The position numbers were made by a program, and so were the translations under genes. From the NCBI GenBank assembly GCA_004298615.1, contig SCPX01000058.1, forward strand, positions 1 to 37,851: 37,851 nucleotides of DNA. Reading direction: 5' to 3'. Shown one piece after another: positions 30,201-37,290 of the stretch (position 1 is the first letter of the stretch; each line of letters opens with the position of its first letter). Source of the DNA: Patescibacteria group bacterium (GTDB lineage Bacteria > Patescibacteriota > Patescibacteriia > SCPX01). The notes beneath the pieces were generated by a model. That model was not told the origin of the DNA and made no database searches. It saw only the letters and a list, made by a program, of their open reading frames with translations.

Positions 30201-32017
30201 CGATCAAGCTTAATAAGGCGCTGGGCAAAATGACTGGAAAAGTGACTATTGGGGGTACACCCGTTCAGTTCGCTTTCGTGCACTGCTGGAAAGAAGAAGG
30301 CGGATTTAATGGCGCTCCGGCCGAATGGGGAGGAAGCTATTCTTTGAATTACAGCGCCGGCACTTGGCACTGCGGAGCCGATACTTTCACCGGTACTGAA
30401 TTTTTCCGATCCGAAGAATTGACAATTAATATCACGAATCAGACATCCATCAAGCAGAATTTTGAGCTTAAAAAATCAAACTTCAATGTTCCGCCGGCCG
30501 TGTCCAAGACCTTTGACGCCACCACCAGCCAAGTAATCACTTTGGATAACGGCACGATTATCAATATTCCCGGAGGGACTCTGGCCTCTTCCGGCAATGT
30601 GACTTTGCGCGCCACGCCGACCATTGATCTCATGCACACCAAATTGGAAAAACCGTTTGGCGTGGGCTATGAGCTGGAAGCGCAGGATGAAAACAGCAAC
30701 ACCATATCAAAGTTTAATTCCAATGTGACTATCACTTTTGCCTATACTGAAGAGCAATTGAAAGAGTTGGGATTAACCGAAGATTCATTGGTTTCCAAGT
30801 ATTATGACGAGCAAACCGGCACTTGGAAAGATCCGAACGGCGTTACGCAAAATACGGAAAATAATACGATCACGATTTCCACCAATCACTTTACCAAATT
30901 CGCCGTGGTGGCGGCCGAAGGCGCCAATGCTTCAAAAGCCAAGACTATTGTGGCGGTGACGGCGGAAAACGGCGAGCCGGAAGTGTCAATCTGGGAAGCA
31001 AGTGGAAAAAAGATCAAATCATTTTTGGCTTTTGACCGCAGATTCCGGGGCCAAGTCAATGTCCGTTCCGGAGATTTGGACGGCAACGGCCAGGATGAAA
31101 TAGTGGCCGTGCCGGGAAGCGTCGGCGGTCCGCATTTGAAAGTGTTCAGCAAGAACGGAAAATTATTGGCCCAGACATTCGTATACGACAAGAATTTCAA
31201 CGGCGGAGTATTGCTGGAATTGGCCGATACGGACGGCAATGGAACCAAAGAGATTATCGTAGCGGCCAAAGACCGCGGCGAACCGGTAATCAAGATTTAT
31301 CGATATTCAAATAAGAAATTGACTTTAGTCAGGAAATTTACGGCCTTTACTGCCAGTTTCCGCGGCGGTTTACGCTTGGCGACAGGCGATTTGAACGGCG
31401 ATGGTAAGGATGAAATTATAATAACCAATCGGCGCGGTATTCCGCAGATGCAGGTTTTTAGCGGGAGCGGCAAAAAACTCAAAGATCAGAAAATGGGCGA
31501 TCAAAAGACCTATGCCGGTCTTGAGCTTAAGGTAGCGGATGTCAATGGCGACGGTAAAGAAGATCTGGTAATTATCCCCCAACCGGGACAAGCGCCGGTA
31601 GTGCAAGTTTATAATTATAATGGCAAACGGCTGGCCAATATTACGGCGTTTGGCGCAGGTATTAGGAGCGGCTTGCAGGTGGCAGTGGGCAATGTGGACG
31701 GCGACAGCGCCAAAGAAATCATAATCGTGCCGCGCAAGGGCGCCGGTTCTCAAGTAAAGGTATTCTCCGCCAATGGCAAGAAACTGGAAAAAGCGTTTTT
31801 CGCCTACACCAAGGCTTTCCGCGGCGGCGTGAATCTGGCCGTATCTGATCTGGACGCGAACGGCACAGCCGAGATCATCACCGCGCCTGAAGGATCAGGC
31901 GGCCCCAATGTGAAAGTATTCAATGCTGCGGGCAAGACTGGGAAACTTAAAAAGAGTTTCAATAGCCACGCCAAAACTTTCCGCGGCGGCGTGAACCTCA
32001 CGATCGGGATAAAATAA
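27248..32017 (+). CDS. Giant secreted repeat protein: carboxypeptidase-regulatory-like domains plus FG-GAP-like repeats
   Basis: The 1589-residue product has a signal peptide (about 1-38; cleavage near ANA-AAY). A long chain of about a dozen beta-sandwich repeats resembling carboxypeptidase D regulatory/Cna-B-like domains follows (each 'GKVLKKDGTPVANANV...' then 'G.Y...V..G.Y.V.V'). Then comes a ZU5-like region (TLDNGTIINIPGGTLASSGNVTLRATP, about 1095-1120), and about eight FG-GAP-like repeats (about 1230-1585) with GDLDGNGQDEIVAVPGS-type loops. It is an extracellular stalk with a propeller-like tip, probably for adhesion or substrate binding. Its C-terminal block is a paralogue of that in the 20179-23670 protein. 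The region upstream is a degenerate heptamer run and a terminator follows. Confidence 0.87.
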   Translation: MRIATLRLRQISHPVGWTLAAAIIVLFCSFIISIQANAAAYKTFGGGNSVIGKLVKSDGTAVSANARINVNPDGPCSPGNCGGGADVQSDGSFTVTEGIGNGQYRVEVNIWGDELNNQAAPDPIKITLSGGQVDIGTIKLAAPNVLGTVKDPAGGAISIDYGAQQNVNVEIRSKDYTINKWINTTQDGSFKTYLGKGEYVAIAHTNGMSFTDGELAVAVTDPAASQNITINLTNPAIIGQVKKPDGSALSLSNGQWINVNLYNQDRTVQKYSGTDPDGNFKLPGIPNGVYTIEVQPQGLNKYTSKKETITYSGTQLSVAINLSSPQVKGKIYKTEADALASNNQALVGNAGVNIHNQDWTQQSWTQSDSEGNYAIGGLPDGHYTMEVNVPWGTTGLISNSFEIDLTADAQTKNLYFLVAAKKIMGKVLKKDGTPVANANVNANREGGQGYANAQTGSDGGYALEVGGGAWNVNVWPNNAPGMPAADWIPDGWGQRVEFSKPAVETETATLNFSVISATATVSGKILKTDGTPITNANVDVRNDKGQGNNSQVKPTGEFIVKVAAGSYRVNVWSPDQGLTFPEMNITIADGETKDVGTLTAKTKEARITGRVVKKGTTEGIPGVRVNANLDRAPGWSNTTTDATGNFELAVTKGMWHINIDQGSNTSYVYSGPPIDVSVETETSRTALGKDIELIYADVVIKGKIVDEAGKVIPNFCSWAFARPVASGNMGWGPEYGGPVNCQTSSFEIRVPSKVASAYVLGTHTPPNSDYSSAETVSIAVLADQTYERNIVLKKNDASISGKLVDQNGAALTSCNFRGDVFVNTENMWRNSPIQSDCSYKISVLGGTAYRIGYWVEESQGILQQPPTDDKIEVPLGGNITRNISVKKADATITGKVLDPNGNPTGNAFVFASNHPEFEKEGPPEKEDFEKMINSGAKVNSDGTFSISILSGHIYEVGVQLPPESAYLPADSQRVDLTKTKTASVTIKLNKALGKMTGKVTIGGTPVQFAFVHCWKEEGGFNGAPAEWGGSYSLNYSAGTWHCGADTFTGTEFFRSEELTINITNQTSIKQNFELKKSNFNVPPAVSKTFDATTSQVITLDNGTIINIPGGTLASSGNVTLRATPTIDLMHTKLEKPFGVGYELEAQDENSNTISKFNSNVTITFAYTEEQLKELGLTEDSLVSKYYDEQTGTWKDPNGVTQNTENNTITISTNHFTKFAVVAAEGANASKAKTIVAVTAENGEPEVSIWEASGKKIKSFLAFDRRFRGQVNVRSGDLDGNGQDEIVAVPGSVGGPHLKVFSKNGKLLAQTFVYDKNFNGGVLLELADTDGNGTKEIIVAAKDRGEPVIKIYRYSNKKLTLVRKFTAFTASFRGGLRLATGDLNGDGKDEIIITNRRGIPQMQVFSGSGKKLKDQKMGDQKTYAGLELKVADVNGDGKEDLVIIPQPGQAPVVQVYNYNGKRLANITAFGAGIRSGLQVAVGNVDGDSAKEIIIVPRKGAGSQVKVFSANGKKLEKAFFAYTKAFRGGVNLAVSDLDANGTAEIITAPEGSGGPNVKVFNAAGKTGKLKKSFNSHAKTFRGGVNLTIGIK

Positions 32018-32031
32018 GAAAAGGAATTTAA

Positions 32032-32064
32032 GAAATCCGGCTTCCCGATTGGAAGCCGGATTTC
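32032..32064 (+). terminator. Hairpin after the giant repeat-protein gene
   Basis: GAAATCCGGCTTCC and GGAAGCCGGATTTC form a perfect 14-bp stem around CGATT. It is not followed by a long T run (AGTATAATC follows), so the end may be trimmed RNA or a weak terminator. A TATAAT at 32067-32072 could belong to the next gene's promoter. Confidence 0.6.
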
Positions 32065-32082
32065 AGTATAATCAATGAAAAA

Positions 32083-32110
32083 GGTTGATAGTTAATGGTT
32101 TTTTGTTATG
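32083..32110. repeat. Degenerate heptamer run before the 32108 gene
   Basis: GGTTGAT, AGTTAAT, GGTTTTT and TGTTATG share the GTT core in the same phase and run into the ATG. This fits the four-heptamer pattern seen at other gene starts. Confidence 0.4.
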
Positions 32111-33547
32111 ATCGAACCCAAAGATAGTTTATCTTCCGATCAATCCTTCACTCCTCCTCCGCCTCCTTGGCGGCAGAATGCTTATAATCGGCCGACTATG
32201 CCTACGCCTCCAATGCCGCCAGTCGGCGGTAATTTTTCCGGAGGGAGTTTGCCGGGTGTTGGCGATTTGCTTTCACAAAGTTGGCAAATTTTTATTAGCA
32301 ATGCCGGTACTTATATTGGCATAGCGATTTTGCCGATTGTTATACAGATAATCGGGATGGTAGTTTTGTTTTTTGTTGATTTGGGCGGACTGGTGGGAGG
32401 ATTATTATTAGGAGGATTCCAGTCAATTGCTTCATCGTCAGCATCTTTCTCAAAAATAACTTCTATTTCAAGCCTCTTGTTGTTTATTGCCATTGGGCTT
32501 GTTATCGCGGTCGCCCACATTTTGTCCCAAGCCGCGCTTATTTATGCGGCCGTGCACAGGGAAAAAATAATCGGATTGGGAGAGGCGTTCGGTTTTGCGT
32601 CGGGAAAATTATTTTCTTTTTTGTGGGTCGCGATTCTTTCAATTATTATAATCGGCGGCGGATCATTTCTATTCATAATTCCCGGAATTATATTTGCCAT
32701 TTGGTTTATTCTCGCTCCCTTTGTCTTAATGGGTGAGGACGCGCGGGGAATGGCCGCTTTATTAAAGAGTAAGGAATATATTCGCGGAAATGGTTTAGCC
32801 GTTTTTTGGCGGCTTTTTGCGTTCGGATTAATAGTCGGACTGGCGTTTTTTGCCGTTTATCTCGGCGTCTCCATAATAGGCGGAATTATCATAGCTGCGA
32901 TTAAATCATCAATGATTAAATTGATAGCCGGCCTTATTTTTTTCTTCACTCCATTCATTATCCAACCGATCGTTGCGGCATTAAATGCGATATACGCCGC
33001 GCTGATTTACGAGCATCTAAGAGCCGCTCGTCCGGCTTCCGCCTACACTCCCTCGGTTGCACAAAAAGCGATTTTTCTCGGTATTGGTATTTTGGGCTTG
33101 GCTTTGCCTGTACTTGGCCTCGCCGGAGCAGTCGGCTCTTTATTTTCGTCATATGGAAAATTTAAAAACAGCAATCCGTCGCTTGATTTGAAAAATTTTC
33201 AAATTAACGCTAATTTTAATTCAGGTATCTATTTTGGCAATAACAAAAATTCAAATAATGCGAATTCCGCGAATGGACAATCTTTTAATAACAACGCTTC
33301 TAATAATAACGCTTCGGGAAATAAATTTCCCGACACCGACAAAGATGGTCTTCCGGATAATCTTGAAGCTTTTTATAAAACAAATCCGGATGCCGTCGAT
33401 ACTGACTTTGACGGGCTGACCGACAGCGCCGAGGTTAATTCGTGGAAAACGAATCCGATAAACCCTGATACGGATGGCGACGGATTCAGAGACGGCGATG
33501 AGGTAAAGAGCGGGTATGATCCCTTAGGCGGCGGGAAGGTGCAGTAA
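32108..33547 (+). CDS. Polytopic membrane protein with thrombospondin-3-like calcium-binding tail
   Basis: The 479-residue product starts with a Pro-rich disordered head (about 1-48). About eight transmembrane helices follow (about 66-100, 108-150, 176-215, 230-262, 270-300, 320-340). The Asn-rich linker (about 380-400, with NNNAS repeats) leads to three acidic repeats, DTDKDGLPDNLE, DTDFDGLTDSAE and DTDGDGFRDGDE, which are thrombospondin type-3-like calcium-binding loops. The membrane part may belong to the glycerophosphodiesterase-membrane-domain-like group, but I am not sure. It is probably envelope-located with an external calcium-binding tail. A strong terminator follows at 33569. Confidence 0.85.
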   Translation: MIEPKDSLSSDQSFTPPPPPWRQNAYNRPTMPTPPMPPVGGNFSGGSLPGVGDLLSQSWQIFISNAGTYIGIAILPIVIQIIGMVVLFFVDLGGLVGGLLLGGFQSIASSSASFSKITSISSLLLFIAIGLVIAVAHILSQAALIYAAVHREKIIGLGEAFGFASGKLFSFLWVAILSIIIIGGGSFLFIIPGIIFAIWFILAPFVLMGEDARGMAALLKSKEYIRGNGLAVFWRLFAFGLIVGLAFFAVYLGVSIIGGIIIAAIKSSMIKLIAGLIFFFTPFIIQPIVAALNAIYAALIYEHLRAARPASAYTPSVAQKAIFLGIGILGLALPVLGLAGAVGSLFSSYGKFKNSNPSLDLKNFQINANFNSGIYFGNNKNSNNANSANGQSFNNNASNNNASGNKFPDTDKDGLPDNLEAFYKTNPDAVDTDFDGLTDSAEVNSWKTNPINPDTDGDGFRDGDEVKSGYDPLGGGKVQ

Positions 33548-33568
33548 TACAATATTAACGATATTAAA

Positions 33569-33594
33569 ACCCCGCCCATTGGCGGGGGTGTTTT
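33569..33594 (+). terminator. Terminator after the membrane-protein gene
   Basis: ACCCCGCC and GGCGGGGGT form a 7- to 8-bp stem around CATT, followed by GTTTTTCTTCT. A second GC-rich hairpin (33606-33635, CCCCGC...GCGGGG) lies between it and tRNA-Asp and may end minus-strand transcription. Confidence 0.75.
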
Positions 33595-33663
33595 TCTTCT
33601 CCATAACCCCGCACTATTCTTGTGCAAGCGCGGGGCGGGCAGGAAGACTAATGATGCGCAAAA

Positions 33664-33738
33664 CGGACCCAAGGGGATTTGAACCCCTGATCTTCTCCGT
33701 GACAGGGAGACGTGTTAACCGGGCTACACCATGGGTCC
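33664..33738 (-). tRNA. tRNA-Asp (anticodon GTC)
   Basis: Minus-strand reading gives GGACCCA...TGGGTCC with discriminator G, a perfect 7-bp acceptor stem. The anticodon loop CTGTCAC in the stem TCTCC/GGAGA gives anticodon GTC (Asp). The T-arm with GTTCAAATC and the D-arm with AGCCCGGTTAA are present. The 3' CCA is not encoded. The 75-nt gene lies between the convergent terminator region and leuS. Confidence 0.96.
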
Positions 33739-33846
33739 ATTTGTTCTGACTAAAACATAATACCAAAAAAATATTTTTTTGGCAAGGACCCGGGGCTTTT
33801 TTTATTTGCGAAAATAATGTAAAATAAAGCAATGATTTAAGAATTT

Positions 33847-36312
33847 ATGAGTATTTATAATCCCAAAGAAATTGAGCAAAAATGGCAAAAACGGTGGAAA
33901 GAAGATGGGCTGTACGAGGCTAAGGATTTTGCCAAGGATAAGAAAAAATTTTATCATCTGGTGATGTTTCCGTATCCGTCCGGAGATTTGCACATTGGCC
34001 ATTGGTATAATTTCGTGGGAGCGGATGTAGCGGCAAGAAAAAAAATGCGAGATGGTTTCAATGTGATGAGTCCGATCGGCTTTGACGCTTTTGGATTGCC
34101 GGCCGAAAACGCGGCCATCAAGCGCGGCATTCATCCAAAGACCTGGACCTATTCCAATATGGAGACAATGCGCGGACAGTTGCGCACTACCGGTACCATG
34201 TTTGATTGGTCGCGCGAGGTGGTCACCTGCGATCCGGAATATTACAAATGGACCCAATGGATGTTTTTGAAAATGTATGAGCGGGGCCTGGCTTACCGCA
34301 AAAAAGCTCCGGCCAATTGGTGTCCCAAAGATCAGACCGTGCTGGCCAATGAGCAAGTAGTTGACGGAAAATGCGAGCGGTGCGGCACCGAGGTCGTGCA
34401 AAAAGAAATAAATCAATGGCTTTTTAAAATCACCGAATACGCCGACCGCCTGCTTTCTGATTTGGAAAAACTGGATTGGCCGGAACAGACAAAAACAATG
34501 CAGAAAAATTGGATCGGCCGATCCGAAGGCGCGATAATTAAGTTCAAAGTTAAAAGTGAAAAGTTAAAAGTTAAGGAAGAATTTATTGAAGTATTTACGA
34601 CGCGGGCCGATACCTTGTTTGGCGCGACTTATTTGGTGCTGGCGCCGGAACACGCGATGATTTCGCATCTTAAATCTCGTATTTTAAATCTTAGCGATGT
34701 GAAAGAATATATTGAAAATGCGAAAAGGAAAACGGAATTGGAAAGATTGAGCGAGGATAAGGATAAGACGGGAGTGGAACTAAAAGGAGTAAAAGTTGTT
34801 AACCCGGCCAATGGCGAAGAAATTCCTGTTTGGATCTCCGATTATGTTTTAGGAAGCTACGGCACAGGTGCTATTATGGCCGTACCGGCGCACGATGAAA
34901 GGGACTATGACTTTGCAAAGCGATATGGCCTTCAGATCAAAGAGGTTATTATTCCGGCCAGTCATTACGCAGATCCACGCGGAACTGAAACGCAGATCCA
35001 CGCGGAACTTTTAAGCGAAGCATTTATTGAGGATGGCATACTGACGGATTCAGAAAAATTTAACGGAGTGACATCTGAAAAAGCGCGGGAGGAAATTGTT
35101 AAATGGTTAGAGGTTAAAGGATTAGCTAAAAAGAAAGTGCAGTATAAGTTGCGCGATTGGCTGATTTCGCGGCAGAGATACTGGGGCGTACCGATTCCGA
35201 TTATCCATTGCGAGCATTGCGGAATCGTGCCCGTGAAAGAATCTGATTTGCCCGTGGAATTGCCCGAAGTGGAAAATTATTTGCCAAAAGAAGGGCAGTC
35301 GCCTTTGGCCCGTTCGGAAGAATTTGTCAACGCAAAATGTCCGCAATGCGGCCAAAACGCCAAAAGAGAGACTGACACAATGGATACTTTCGTTTGTTCT
35401 TCGTGGTATTTTTTCCGATATGCGGATCCGAAAAATGAAAAAGAATTCGCGAATAAGAAAAATTTGGATTATTGGATGAAGCCCGCCGGAGTTGATTTGT
35501 ATGTGGGCGGAGCCGAACACACGGTGCTTCATCTTTTGTATTCCAGATTTTTCACCAAAGTTTTGTATGACGCGGGCTTATCGCCGGTTGACGAGCCGTT
35601 TGGTAAAATGCGGCATCAGGGAATTATTTTGGGGCCGGACGGGCAAAAAATGTCAAAATCAAAAGGTAATGTGGTGGATCCGGATGAACTCGTGCGGGAT
35701 TTTGGCGCGGACGCGGTGCGGATGTATTTGTTGTTTATGGGGCCGTATGAGCTGGGCGGGCCGTGGAATCCGCGCGGACTTGTCGGGATAAGAAGATTTT
35801 TGGATCGCGTCTGGAAAATTTCTACAAACTACAAACTACAAACTACAAACTCTAACTTGGAAATTTTGAGGAATAAGACAATTAAAAAAGTGACGGAAGA
35901 TATTGAGGATTTGAAATTTCACACGGCCATTGCCAGTATGATGGAATATTTAAATGAGATGGAAAAACAAGAATCAATAAACAAGATTGACATTGAAACA
36001 ATAATTCATTTGCTTTCGCCGTTCGCGCCGCATTTTGCCGAAGAAATTTGGCAGGAAATTTGGAAAAATAAACAAAGCGTTTTTAAAGAGCCGTGGCCGG
36101 TTTTTGATCCGAAAAAAATCCAAGAAGAAAATATTTCAATTGCGGTGCAATTCAACGGCAAAACCAGAGGCATGCTTAATGCCGCACGCGGCGTTTCGCA
36201 AAGCGAGATTGAGGATTTGATTTCCCGGGACGAAAAGTTGAAAAAGTATTTAATCGGGGGTCCTAAAAAAGTGATTTTTATAAAAGATAAATTGGTCAAC
36301 TTTGTCATATGA
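33847..36312 (+). CDS. leuS: Leucyl-tRNA synthetase
   Basis: LeuS charges tRNA-Leu and edits mis-charged product. The 821-residue enzyme has FPYPSGDLHIGHWYNF near the N-terminus (HIGH motif), a zinc-binding module (CPKDQTVLANEQVVDGKCERCG), the CP1 editing region and a KMSKSKGN motif near residue 602. The length is normal even though the gene carries four repeat insertions at non-conserved loops. These are at 34540-34574, 34668-34695, 34967-35009 and 35822-35849; the encoded segments include KVKSEKLKVK, LKSRILNLS, ADPRGTETQIHAE and NYKLQTTNSN. Catalytic motifs are intact. It overlaps yvcK by four bases (ATGA) and starts at MSIYNPKEIEQKWQ. Confidence 0.98.
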   Translation: MSIYNPKEIEQKWQKRWKEDGLYEAKDFAKDKKKFYHLVMFPYPSGDLHIGHWYNFVGADVAARKKMRDGFNVMSPIGFDAFGLPAENAAIKRGIHPKTWTYSNMETMRGQLRTTGTMFDWSREVVTCDPEYYKWTQWMFLKMYERGLAYRKKAPANWCPKDQTVLANEQVVDGKCERCGTEVVQKEINQWLFKITEYADRLLSDLEKLDWPEQTKTMQKNWIGRSEGAIIKFKVKSEKLKVKEEFIEVFTTRADTLFGATYLVLAPEHAMISHLKSRILNLSDVKEYIENAKRKTELERLSEDKDKTGVELKGVKVVNPANGEEIPVWISDYVLGSYGTGAIMAVPAHDERDYDFAKRYGLQIKEVIIPASHYADPRGTETQIHAELLSEAFIEDGILTDSEKFNGVTSEKAREEIVKWLEVKGLAKKKVQYKLRDWLISRQRYWGVPIPIIHCEHCGIVPVKESDLPVELPEVENYLPKEGQSPLARSEEFVNAKCPQCGQNAKRETDTMDTFVCSSWYFFRYADPKNEKEFANKKNLDYWMKPAGVDLYVGGAEHTVLHLLYSRFFTKVLYDAGLSPVDEPFGKMRHQGIILGPDGQKMSKSKGNVVDPDELVRDFGADAVRMYLLFMGPYELGGPWNPRGLVGIRRFLDRVWKISTNYKLQTTNSNLEILRNKTIKKVTEDIEDLKFHTAIASMMEYLNEMEKQESINKIDIETIIHLLSPFAPHFAEEIWQEIWKNKQSVFKEPWPVFDPKKIQEENISIAVQFNGKTRGMLNAARGVSQSEIEDLISRDEKLKKYLIGGPKKVIFIKDKLVNFVI
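34540..34574. repeat. Five-copy AAGTTAA-type heptamer repeat inside leuS
   Basis: AAGTTCA, AAGTTAA, AAGTGAA, AAGTTAA and AAGTTAA run for 35 bases in frame. The repeat lies in the loop between WIGRSEGAIIKF and the VFTTRADTLFG editing motif, where other LeuS proteins have variable sequence. Confidence 0.8.
34668..34695. repeat. Degenerate heptamer repeat inside leuS
   Basis: TCTTAAA, TCTCGTA, TTTTAAA and TCTTAGC are four heptamers. They encode the segment after LAPEHAMI, again a loop region. Confidence 0.55.
34967..35009. repeat. 23-bp-period direct repeat inside leuS
   Basis: ACGCAGATCCACGCGGAACT occurs twice (34967-34986 and 34990-35009), separated by GAA. It encodes ADPRGTETQIHAE in frame, in a loop before the conserved TEAF.GDG-type segment. 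It is of a different type from the heptamers. Confidence 0.75.
35822..35849. repeat. Four perfect CTACAAA heptamers inside leuS
   Basis: Four exact copies of CTACAAA encode NYKLQTTNS-type residues in frame, just after the RRFLDRVWKIS helix of the anticodon-binding region. Perfect identity suggests a recent or actively maintained expansion. Confidence 0.85.
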
Positions 36313-37289
36313 AAAATATTGTCGTCATTGGCGGAGGAACCGGAACATATATTACTTTGACGGGATTAAAAGAATATCCGGTTAATTTGTCCGCGATTGT
36401 GGCTATGTCGGATTCTGGCGGATCAACCGGCATTTTGCGCGATGAACTTGGGGCGCTTCCGCCGGGCGATATCAGGCGCGCGCTGGTCGCCTTATCCCAA
36501 TCGCCCCAGATTATGCGCGATCTTTTTAATTATCGGTTCCAGAATGGGGGCCTGGGCGGACACAGCTTTGGCAATTTGTTTTTAACCGCTTTGGAGAAAA
36601 TCACCGGCGATTTTGAAAAAGCGGTGGAAGAGGCGGGCAAAGTTTTATCAATCCGGGGACAGGTAATTCCGGTGACCAAGGATTCCACGCATCTGCACGC
36701 TATATTGGAAGACGGCACGGAAATATCCGGCGAAACGAATATTGACATCCCGAAGCACAATGGCCACTTGCGAATTTCCAAAGTCAAGCTCAAACCGAAA
36801 GCGCGAGCGACAAAAGCGGCGATTGACGCCATTAAAAACGCCGATTTGATCGTGCTCTCGCCCGGCGATCTTTTTACCAGTCTGATTCCCAATCTCTTGG
36901 TCAGCGGCATTTCCGAAGCGATTAAAAAATCGCGAGCGCGTTTGGTTTATGCGTGCAATCTCACCACCAAGCACGGAGAAACCGATGGGTTTGACGCGGA
37001 TGATTTTGTCAAAAACATAGAAAAATATCTTGGCGGACGCAAAATTGATTATGTGGTGGCGCATAATGATTTTCCTTCAAAAAAACTGCTGGCCAAATAT
37101 CGCAAGGAGAAAAAAGAACCGGTGCTTGTACCGAAAAATAAAAAGAATCGTGCTTATAAATTGATTCGGACCGACATCGCATCGGCCAAACAATATTTTC
37201 GCCACGATTCTTACAAATTGGCGAGGATTTTGATAATGCTGACCGAGTTTGAAAATGTGCTTTCGTTTTTGGAAACGGAAAAAAGATGA
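36309..37289 (+). CDS. yvcK: YvcK/CofD-like gluconeogenesis factor
   Basis: YvcK-type proteins bind UDP-sugars and help balance carbon flow and cell-wall growth. The 326-residue product has the NAD(P)-like start VVIGGGTGTYITL, the conserved AMSDSGGSTGILRDELGALPPGDIRRALVAL (about 32-62), GHSFGNLFL, and the late LSPGDLFTSLIPNLLVSGI and YACNLTTKHGETDGF. The length is usual. It overlaps the end of leuS (ATGA) and is followed two bases after its TGA by tsaC, so the three form one transcript. Confidence 0.95.
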   Translation: MKNIVVIGGGTGTYITLTGLKEYPVNLSAIVAMSDSGGSTGILRDELGALPPGDIRRALVALSQSPQIMRDLFNYRFQNGGLGGHSFGNLFLTALEKITGDFEKAVEEAGKVLSIRGQVIPVTKDSTHLHAILEDGTEISGETNIDIPKHNGHLRISKVKLKPKARATKAAIDAIKNADLIVLSPGDLFTSLIPNLLVSGISEAIKKSRARLVYACNLTTKHGETDGFDADDFVKNIEKYLGGRKIDYVVAHNDFPSKKLLAKYRKEKKEPVLVPKNKKNRAYKLIRTDIASAKQYFRHDSYKLARILIMLTEFENVLSFLETEKR

Positions 37290-37290
37290 T

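Noticed and set aside
33763-33782. 20-bp A/T palindrome (CCAAAAAAAT/ATTTTTTTGG) upstream of tRNA-Asp
   Set aside because: Made of simple A/T runs, so it is easily produced by chance. No gene needs a terminator there, and it was not listed as a feature.
33802-34416. 204-residue minus-strand frame opposite leuS
   Set aside because: It is a shadow of leuS; leuS carries all synthetase motifs.
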